Below the pieces are notes generated by a model. That model was not told where the DNA came from. It made no database searches and saw only the letters and a program-made list of their open reading frames with translations. Below are positions 56,351 to 64,000 of a stretch of 64,000 bases of DNA, one piece after another. Origin of the DNA: Dipteris shenzhenensis (lineage: Eukaryota; Polypodiophyta; Polypodiopsida; Gleicheniales); the NCBI GenBank assembly GCA_047967505.1, contig CM106540.1; one strand, 5' to 3'. The translations under genes were made by a program, and so were the position numbers. The stretch's first letter is position 1. Every line of letters starts with the position of its first letter.

Positions 56351-57485
56351 TTCCATAATTACAAAAAACTAGACTTTTTACTATTTTGCACTGTCAATAT
56401 CTTTCACACCTTATCTTGGATGCAAATACTATTAAAAGCAAAAATGTAGCCAGTGCATGGCTCTACAAACTTCCAGTTCAATGTAGATTCAAATTCCTTA
56501 TGGATTTGTTTATATCTGCTGTTGAAGACAGCCACCTGCACACTGTTGACTGCAGTCCAAGAACTTCTAGTTACCACTGCACAACTGATCAACCGGAATC
56601 AAAATGGCACTTTGCTCCTTTCAATGGCAAGGCAAAGAAACACACCAACCAATAATGGTAATCAAACAGTCAATCACTAGCAGCTCATAGCATGAGCAAA
56701 CAAGAATCAATATGTAGCCGGAATCAGGCATAAAAAGTATAACTGCTTGCTAGGCATCAAGATCCTCAAACCAACCACTATATCACAGCAAGATCACAGC
56801 AAGATTAAGGACATCTGATCATTGCAAATATTCCAATATCACTACAAAATCATGCATCAACCATATCAAGCCCCAAGATGCATCCACCAGTAGTATGTCA
56901 CTAGCATAGGATCACTCGGCAATATGACAATAGATAAGCATAGCCTCATGCATAGTAAGGCATCAACCACTATCAACCACTGTCTCTGTAAGTGTATGTT
57001 CCTGCAAGAAAACCTATCCCTAGGCACAAGTCTACCACCCCTATAGCAGTGGGCTATGCCAATCCTTGCAGTATGGCAACCAATCTCTTGAGAACCTTCA
57101 AGAGTTCTTCTTCCCTCAGTCTCCAAGCTTTGATAGATAGTCTTCAATAGACTTAAGCAACTGCAACTTCCACAGCTTCAATATGCTAGATTTCTTCATA
57201 GGAATTTTAAAACGGTGATTTGGAGACATAAACAATCGAATTCAGCCAAAAAATAGCAGACCCAAGTCCATTGGACCTGAAATTACTTAGAACGACAAAA
57301 TTGAGTAATATAGAGTATTCGCTTGCAAAAATTTGACGTCGTGACCAAAAACTGCCTATAGAAGGGAGGATAAGCCAGGAATTCTTCAACACAGACTTAG
57401 CATGTCTCTCTTATCCTCAAAAACGACTAGGGTTTTGCCTCAACACACTGCTCTACCACAGCAGCTCACCCATAAGCATTGAAGC

Positions 57486-57497
57486 GCTCTGACACCA
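57486..57497 (-). other. Copia C primer-binding site
   Basis: TGGTGTCAGAGC on the minus strand directly follows the LTR end. It differs at one base from the initiator tRNA-Met site of copia B. Confidence 0.8.
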
Positions 57498-57807
57498 TGT
57501 CAAAGAAGATAGCGTAACGAAAGCGGGAACACCCAGTATGAGGAAGAACACCAGGAGGGCAAGCAGCCTCTGACACACAGTCTATTCCATACTAGAAGGA
57601 AAAAGACAGTACATCCACCAAGTGAACACACTAAAAAGGACTAAAACCACAAGATAAGACCTAACTGGACTGATAAGAACTAACCATGGGTATGAACCAT
57701 GGTCTAGCTACTACTAACTACTAACACACCAATCATAGTGCCGATAGGCATATCCAGCTATCTGTAACATATCTGTGGGATAGCATACCTGAGCTTGTCT
57801 TCCAACA
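57498..57807 (-). repeat. Copia C 5' LTR, 310 bp
   Basis: Minus strand from TGTTGGAAGACAAG to ATCTTCTTTGACA, immediately followed by a PBS-like sequence. Only one LTR of this family is in the window. Confidence 0.8.
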
Positions 57808-58205
57808 AATGTGTTAAGTGAAATCTGAACTGTTAGTGAAGATAGAACTACAATATATAAAATCCGATTTGTGTTACCAAGGTTTGTGGCAAATGATGCC
57901 GGGAATAGCCAAGAGGCTTTACAAGGCTGAAATGATGTGCACAATGCCGTGAAATAACCGTATAAGCTTTACAATGGTGGCATATGTGTGTGAAAACAAA
58001 TAATATGCTATCTGCCCATTGAACAATCAACAATGCCTCTGAACTCCATTGAACTAATGAACATCAAGTTTCAGGTAATGTGATGATGTGAAACCATATG
58101 TGAGCATATGGACTAACTCCGAGTAGGTACTAGTCGGGAATTTCGAGCATGGCTTAGATTGGCAACTTGGGGAGATTCAAAGCATCCCCTCTATGGCGAT
58201 CTAGT
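57808..58205 (-). mobile_element. Copia B leader fragment
   Basis: The minus strand matches copia B copy 1 at about 29160-29570, including the repeated AGCCTTGTAAAGCCTCTTGG phrase and GCCATAGAGGGGA(C/T)GC. It stops about 75 bases before the gag start, where the copia C LTR begins. 58206-58640 has no gene that I can support. Confidence 0.75.
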
Positions 58206-58679
58206 CTACTATTAGGGGAGAATTGGGGTCTCAAAAGGGCCTCCAATTAGTGTTTCCTAATTTCAAGGGATTAGAGAGTGATTTGAGGTGTACGAATGAG
58301 AGTGCTAGAAGGTGTGGGGCAATGGTATGTTGAGGTGGAGGGTGAACAGGCCTACAGAGAGCCCCTATTGCTCCCCTTACACTAGAGACCACCCAAACCA
58401 TCCCCCCCCTCTTAACCCATGTTTGACCCTCCTACCAGGTGCACCTCCCCCACATGAGCCCAAAACTACCTTCAATGGGATGGTAGGGCCCTTGTGGTGA
58501 ATTTTTCTTCTCTCCTCCCTCTTTCTAGGACCTCTGCCCCCCACTGTTCTAGTCCAGCCTGCCAAATCACTCAGATTTGAACCAAATCCCACACATTTTT
58601 CCTCTTCCCCCTCTTTTTCTACTCCCTCCTGCTGTGGCCTACTTGCTGTAGCTCCTCTCTCTCTCTCTCTCTCTCCCCT

Positions 58680-58915
58680 CTCCCTCTCCTATGCCTCTGT
58701 TGTCCCTCTTCTTCTCCCTCTCCTGTGCCTCTAGTGCTATTGCACTCTCCCTCTCCTTCTCCCTCTCCTGTGCCTCTGTTGCTGATGCTCTATCCCTCTC
58801 CTTCTCCCTCTCCTGTGCCTCTATTGCTACTACTCTGTCCCTCTCCTTCTCCCTCTCCTGTGCCTCTACTAATCCTGCTCTGTCCCTCTCCTTCTCCCTC
58901 TTTTGTGCCTCTGTT
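58680..58915. repeat. 45-bp minisatellite
   Basis: TGTGCCTCT recurs near 58725, 58769, 58814, 58859 and 58904, separated by CCCTCTCCTTCTCCCTCTC. A 45-bp period keeps any frame open, giving a 15-residue repeat on either strand (EAQEREKERDR type on minus). Coding is not established. Confidence 0.8.
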
Positions 58916-58972
58916 GGAGATGCATTGCCTTGTGTAGGAGTCCAATTCTTGCTGTTGCAACCTCTACAAGCA

Positions 58973-60251
58973 TGGTGAGGAGAAAGGCTACAAGACCACG
59001 CAATGTTGTGACCTCTTGTGTCTTCCACAACACCAGAAATGCATTGGATGAGTGGATCCCTTGCACCTACATCTTAAATGATTGGATAGTGGTGAAAGGA
59101 TTGGCCAAAGGTCCACATAAGCTTCCCAAGAGCAAGAGAGGTGACATCTTGCATGAGTGGAAGGGGTGCATCTTGAAGTTCAAGTTTGAGAAGAAAGGAT
59201 GGCAGTGCAACATGTTTACATGGGAAAAGATATGTGGCTTCCTCCATCATTCAAACAATCTAGGATACCATCACATTGTGAGCCTTTCTATCTATGTACC
59301 TTTTTCACTTGTAAGTGTAATGAGTCCATTTGGAAATTTTGTGTTTGGTTTTTAAGAGCTCTTATTCATAGTGGCAGATGTCTTCCCTTCTGACCTCGAG
59401 GAGTGGGAACCAGTTGAATCATTCATAGGCAATTTCGCTGCGATTCATGAGGATTTAGGTAAGCAAATGCATGCTGGGGAGAAGTTGGCCTCCTTGCGAA
59501 TGAAGAATGTGTATTGGTATAATGCAACATACATCACTCCAATGACATCATCAAGCTATGGCCATCTGCAAACCATTTCACCACCATAACTTCAAGCATG
59601 GATTGCAGCAATGTGGACTGGAGGACATTGCAATCGTACAAGGACAAGATTGCAAAGGATGTGGGCATGGCCATAAAGTTTACATTTGGATCCAAATGGG
59701 CAAGGTTATCTTGGTTTATGCCTCTGCACATTTTTGCTTCTTTATTTCAAAATATACATATGCATAGAACAAGAACTATCTGGTCCTGCAAGCGTGTAGA
59801 TGAAAATGCTCTTGAAGATTTACTTGGGATGAATTGGGGAACTAGGTCAGGTGACCAAAAGGGTGATGTGTTTCAATGTCATGCATGTAAAGACAATGTG
59901 GTTATTAGATACCATTTGTCACGCCAAATGTTGTATTTAGCTTTCCAATACAAGCGCTAGAAGAAAACAAATGGCCGGTGGCTTCCCTTTGACTCTAATG
60001 ATGAAGACAATACGGGGGTAAGTTTGTCTATTGATGTTGAAGAGGGAGATGTCAAGAATGTGGATGTCACATCGCAATGGACTCTAAGGGATGTGCGAGA
60101 ACAACTATTTGTCATGGAGGATGGCATGTCAGAGTCCTTCTACTTTACCTTAAATGGTGGTAAGATTAGCCGCCGTGTGAACAAGAGCATGCATAGTGCC
60201 AATTTCATTCCTCCTGCAACTTTGAAGATTGCTAACAATGTGTTTGACTAG
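58973..60251 (+). pseudogene. Unrecognised multi-exon gene with C-terminal ubiquitin-like pattern
   Basis: The first exon (ATG at 58973) encodes MVRRKATRPRNVVTSCVFHN and a basic stretch, and probably ends near 59277 (GTGAGC) or 59310 (GTAAGT). A second part from about 59378 encodes DVFPSDLEEWEPVESFIGNF. A frame change near 59575 leads into WRTLQSYKDKIAKDVGMAIK and a Cys pair (FQCHACKDNV). A TAG at 59958-59960 is followed in frame by WTLRDVREQLFVMEDGMSES and KISRRVNKSMHSA to the stop at 60251, a beta-grasp-like pattern. I do not recognise the family. The splice structure is uncertain. Confidence 0.35.
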
Positions 60252-60559
60252 TGCAACATTTAATTTTTTGTCTGTCAAATCCTAGTTATTGCTTCAAAAG
60301 ATGATGGACAATTAAATTAAAATGTTATTTCTTTTAATGTTTTCTCCTTTCAGTTCATGGTGGTAAATGTTTTTCAAATAAATTGGGTATTTTATTTTTA
60401 ATTTTAATTTTTAGGGTTTTGACATATATTAAGGGGTAAGAGCCCTTTTTACATCACATTCTCACTTTAACATTTAGAGAGCCATAGAAACTCCCGTCCT
60501 TAGAAGTTACTCCCTGCATCAACTGCTATTTGCCATGGATTCAACTAGAACTGCATTCA

Positions 60560-61445
60560 TGACTTCATCTCATGAACTGCATTTGTAGATCATGAGGAAG
60601 ACCTATTTTTAGTGTTTGATAGGACTTTAGATGTCCTAGGGACAAATATGCGAGCCAAGGATGACTTCTCAGATCTCATCCTTTACATGCAAGATAATTT
60701 CTCAAATTTTGCCTATACACTTGACCACACTTCAAAGAGATGGGTTCCCATAGAGTACATAAAGTATCTGTTCGTAGAGGAACCCAAGTTTGTAAAGTGC
60801 TTGGCCTGCTTTTGTGACAACCTTACAGATGAAGGGTTTAGGATAGTCAAAGTTTAAGACATCCTAGACGCAGGGATCATAGGAAATACAGGCACCAAAT
60901 TCCTTTCAAGGGAGATGACATTTAGCTTCCTTCTCCAAGAAGGAAGTTTAGAGGAAGAAGCATCATCGTCTAGCACCCCCTCTATTAGAAATACTGATCT
61001 AGTCGTTCCTAGACTAGACTCAGACATCTACATGGAAGAGAGTCTTGACGATCCAACAGAGAAGATGGAAGCAGCTCAAGCATTGATCCTACTTCAAGAG
61101 CCCCCAGTAGAGCAAGAATCTACATCGGAGACCGTTGACCCAAACTCAGAATTATGGTCCTTGTCCCCCCCATCATCGATGGAGAAGAGTACGTATTCCT
61201 CCATGACATAGAGATTCTTTTTAGACTACGAGAGGATGAGGCACTCGGAGTCCTATTGGGGTTTGATGTGGACACGTGTCAAAGATCCCGGGGTTTTAGG
61301 TATTGAAGACCAGATAATGGAAAACTTTCTCTTGACAACGCTAGTTTCAATGAGGGATGCATACATGTCCATATACGATGCACAACCCTCTCATGCAAAA
61401 GCTTCCACCTCCAACATAGGTCAGCAGAAAGTGTCCACCTCCTAA
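60560..61445 (+). pseudogene. Unrecognised gene remnants
   Basis: Three ORFs in different frames (60590-60857, 60915-61211, 61236-61445) encode a region with FSDLILYMQDNFSNFAYTLD, an acidic Ser/Glu-rich stretch, and MENFLLTTLVSMRDAYMSIY. They look like decayed exons of one gene continuing to 62032. There is no family match that I can name. The region 60252-60560 has no gene. Confidence 0.3.
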
Positions 61446-61585
61446 ATGGAACATCACACAGCGCCTGGATCCATCAACATTGCAAATTAGGAAGGGATAG
61501 AAGCCGACGACGCTGTAGTGGTAAGTTCAAACAATATTTTTTATTTTGATGTTCTTTCAGTATAATTTGTTTTGTCGGTCTTCTA

Positions 61586-62032
61586 ATGTTTGTTGAATTA
61601 TTGCAAGATGCGTTCGAGCTTGATGAATTCTCATCTCGATGGGGTAATGTTCGTAGCACATATGTGCGAGATCATTCTTTGGCCCATTACCTTGGCAAAG
61701 TCGTAGAGCATATCGTGGTCTTTCATGGCAAATTTTCTCCTCGAGGTCTTTCGGAGCTGCTGAAGTGCAAGGCATTGTCGCATGCTCTCGGATACTCCAA
61801 CATTACTCGGAATGCCGACAAAATCATTTTGGTACACCACCTAGCTACTATCAATGCCTTTGGATTGAACATTCATGGCATGGCATTGATGGCAACGGCT
61901 ATGTCTTTGGTAGTAGGAGAGGAGGATGTTAATGCTATTGCGACCAAATTTATATCTAGGAATCCATTAGGGGATTCAAAGACCCCTATTCTCGATGTAC
62001 TTGAACTAGCCAAGAAGAAAGATAGCCTATGA
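61586..62032 (+). pseudogene. Unrecognised C-terminal exon
   Basis: A donor-like GTGGTAAGT near 61513 and an acceptor (TTGCAAG) near 61608 suggest an intron just before this exon. It encodes about 140 residues: LDEFSSRWGNVRSTYVRDHS, then LSELLKCKALSHALGYSN and helical segments, ending at 62032. The Leu/Lys/Ala-rich middle resembles a small helical DNA- or protein-binding domain, but I do not assign it. Confidence 0.35.
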
Positions 62033-62284
62033 GGCCTTTTGTATATATAAACATATATTTAAATGGATATTTCAATGGATACATGACTACATGTCTTTAT
62101 TGTTTGTTTTAAGTTATCATTGCTCGTCATGAATTCATTGTATTTTGTTTAAGTCATTGATGATATATTTTCTCCATCATTTTAATTGTGTTAATAAATT
62201 TCTAGCCAATTTAGTATCATTTTCACCAATTCTAGGTATCAAGAGTTCATTTCTATCAAATCCTGAAGGAATTTCATCGTCGCG

Positions 62285-62568
62285 CAGAAGGGAAAAGTGT
62301 CCAACATGTCGCCAAGACCCCAGAAAGCCCAAAACCCACCATGGCACGAATTTGGGCATTCTAGACTTGCCCAAATTCACACTGTGCAAGTCCCAAATGC
62401 CCAAATTTGCACTGTGGCGGGTTTTGGGCTTTCTAGGGTCCTAGCAACATGCCGGACACTTTTCCCTTCTGCATGACGGTACTTGCCAGAATGCCCAAAT
62501 TTTTGTCATGGCAAGTTTTGGGATTTCTGGGGTCCTGGCGACGTGTCGGACACTTTTCCCTTCTGTGC
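62285..62568. mobile_element. Foldback/MITE-like inverted repeat
   Basis: A 56-bp arm at 62285-62340 (starting AGAAGGGAAAAGTGTCC) is an inverted repeat of about 62416-62472, and a third copy in the second orientation lies at about 62509-62566. The text between the arms also contains inverted CCCAAATxTGCACTGTG units. No coding content is seen. Confidence 0.65.
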
Positions 62569-62756
62569 TAATTTAAAACTTAACTTAAAATGATCACATA
62601 CTGCAAGCATTGAAATGGAAAATATACAACAATGTGAGAGTGTAGAGAATGTTGATATATTTTATTTAAAAAAATCGACCCTTGGGCCTTAGATACAAGA
62701 TAGTGCCTTCAAGGGCAGGGGGTGGTCTAAGTCCTAAGAGTGGGTTGCAAGAGAAT

Positions 62757-63233
62757 TTAGGGGTTCAAACTTGGGTCACTCCATAGCCGCTTCGCGAGAG
62801 CCATGTCCTTGTCCATGACCGTGACGCGCTTTGCATGGATGGCACACAAGTTAGCATCCTCGAACAGAGTGATGGTCACTTGCTCTGTAGCCTCCTAGAG
62901 CACCCGCATAGCTCCTATGCTGAAGCACACGTCATCCTTGTATCCTTGTGCGATCTCCCGTACCACACGTTGGAAGGGAGCATGAGGGATCAAGTTGTCG
63001 GTGGTCTTCTGCATTTGCCTGATCTCCCTCAGGGCCCATGCTCCTGGTTTTGCTCGGTATGGCTTCTTGACTGTTGGTGGGTCCTTACAGGTACCCAAAC
63101 ACCTTCCCACAGCCTCATGTCTACCTTGAACTTCTTCCGCTGCTCTTGTCTGCATTGGTCCTCCTCGCGGCTGATGTCTGGAGATTTGGCCTTCTTTGGG
63201 ATGGGGCTTCCTCAGAGTCTGCTTTACCCTCAT
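62757..63233 (-). pseudogene. Histone H3 variant, CENH3-like, with one in-frame stop
   Basis: A 159-codon intronless frame from the ATG at 63233 to TAA at 62757 encodes a histone-fold domain: [20 protein letters not shown], then [14 protein letters not shown], and after the stop [20 protein letters not shown] and [16 protein letters not shown]. The LIP-x-APF stretch is typical of plant CENH3, where canonical H3 has LIRKLPF. The loop after REI has the canonical H3 length, so the assignment to the centromeric variant is not certain. TAG at 62897-62895 replaces the Gln of the invariant L-Q-E-A (CAG in family). The tail is unlike H3, with [13 protein letters not shown]; the upstream frame also contains QTARKST. 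No intron suggests a retrocopy. Confidence 0.75.
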
Positions 63234-63379
63234 GGGCACAGGGGTCATCTTTGCCATGGGTTGTATCTCTAGGAGAGGGAAGATGGTGCTCTTCCTGGCA
63301 GTCTGTTGACCCTCAAGAAGCCTCTCTATATCCTGGAGGTTATCCAACACATTTTGTTCGATCGGGAGAGGGATCTCAT

Positions 63380-63560
63380 GGGGAGGGGAAGGCCGAGGGG
63401 AAGGCTAAGGGGAAGGTTGAGGGGAAGGCTGAGGGGAAGACTCAGGGTCAAGCTGAGTCTGAGGCCGAGGGGAAGGTTGAGGGTCATGCTAAGGCTGAGG
63501 CTGAGGATGAGGGGAAGGCTGGGGAGAAGGCTAAGGGGAAGGCTCATGCTCTTGGGGCTA
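63380..63560. repeat. GGGGAAGGCTGA 12-bp tandem repeat
   Basis: GAGGGGAAGGCT-type units of 12 bp and variants are repeated many times. The plus frame gives Glu-Gly-Lys-Ala repeats ([16 protein letters not shown]) and the minus frame gives Leu/Pro/Ser. It lies upstream of the H3-like gene. 63570-64000 has no gene that I can support. Confidence 0.7.
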
Positions 63561-64000
63561 GGGAGTGGGCTCAGAGACTTGGGAGACTAGGGAGTGGGCT
63601 CGCAGGACTTGGGGGTGTTGAGGGAGGGCTCACGAGAGTTAGGGGAGGTGCCACCGGACCCGGATAGGTTCGTGTGCACGGATGCCATGGAGGTGGTGGT
63701 CTACCTTTGTCCATACTTAAGCTCTCAAAGTTGCTACTTGAGGATGAGAAGCCTTATTGGTTATGCATTCACACAATGCTTTCCAGTATTCCCAACCCAA
63801 ACTACTTTGAGACAATGTATGTTTGTCTTTGTCGAGATTGTGGTTCGATAGGAATCTCCTTGCCTTCCCTCCACCCATGGACACTTTTGCAGGAAGATTC
63901 TGTGTTGCCCCGGACATTTTCTTATCCTCCTTAAGTTTGACATGTCCTCCATGGAATCCCATCTCTGACAACTTCTCAGCTTCTGCAATGCACCGTGCAG

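Larger units (their letters stand above)
53806..57807 (-). mobile_element. Copia C (Ty1/copia), 5' LTR to integrase, joined to copia B
   Basis: On the minus strand: LTR 57807-57498, PBS 57497-57486, leader, gag from about 56350, protease, and integrase to about 53980, then a Ser-rich linker up to about 53830 where copia B gag text takes over. No RT of this family is present. The outer LTR edge abuts a copia B leader piece. Confidence 0.85.

Noticed and set aside
14600-63233. The satellite with a higher-order repeat and the CENH3-like gene taken together as evidence of a centromere.
   Set aside because: They are 46 kb apart, the array is short and the histone copy is broken; co-occurrence may be chance.
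1-64000. tRNA, rRNA or other structured RNA genes.
   Set aside because: No tRNA A/B box pairs with a cloverleaf and no rRNA-like sequence were seen by eye; a tRNAscan and Rfam run would be needed to exclude them fully.

Overview
The window is a stretch of plant nuclear genome, most likely from a large, repeat-rich land plant. A fern, another seedless plant or a gymnosperm would all fit, but I cannot fix the species. The evidence is Ty1/copia elements primed by initiator tRNA-Met, a CACTA (En/Spm) element with plant transposase genes, an F-box gene, GT-AG introns and a plant-style histone H3 variant. I see no clearly intact host gene. Almost every coding region carries frameshifts, in-frame stops or insertions.

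Layout. 1-5250: the right-hand part of a CACTA element, with two divergent transposase genes, palindromic subterminal repeats and a CACTACAAGG terminus, inserted into a minus-strand copia element (copia A copy 1, 5251-7351). 7352-9764: LTR and leader of a second copia family (copia B), flanked by a piece of copia A gag (9765-9922). 10495-10915: a tandem repeat. 11018-14485: a DUF7869-type transposase gene on the minus strand, open except for two TGA codons. 14600-16680: an approximately 183-bp satellite whose monomers recur in threes. 16900-21608: two similar TATA/first-exon modules separated by about 2 kb of extreme G-rich DNA and followed by GA-rich DNA. 21613-26071: a decayed multi-exon gene with a ParB-like domain, a possible methyltransferase-like domain and a Ulp1-like cysteine protease.

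26846-32234: copia B copy 1, with 5' LTR, PBS, gag and pol, and its integrase deleted. 32237-35486: copia A copy 2. 35487-39070: an F-box pseudogene flanked on both sides by AT-rich blocks and palindromic GATTTGGCC repeats. 39298-50487: a second decayed ParB-like/methyltransferase-like gene, an FCP1/NIF-like phosphatase and a SET-like domain. Copia D (43591-49328) is inserted in the phosphatase exon. 51290-57807: copia B copy 2 joined to copia C with its 5' LTR, then another copia B leader piece (57808-58205). 58680-62040: unrecognised multi-exon gene remnants. 62285-62568: a foldback repeat. 62757-63233: a histone H3 variant with CENH3-like features and one premature stop.

Most of the window can be read as nested transposable elements and their decay products. 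The pieces that do not fit a standard catalogue are the two ParB-like/methyltransferase-like genes, with different downstream modules, and the G-rich intron-like tract in front of one of them. Direct comparison of element copies inside the window shows that the premature stops repeatedly fall at CAG codons that became TAG, as expected from deamination of methylated CHG cytosines.
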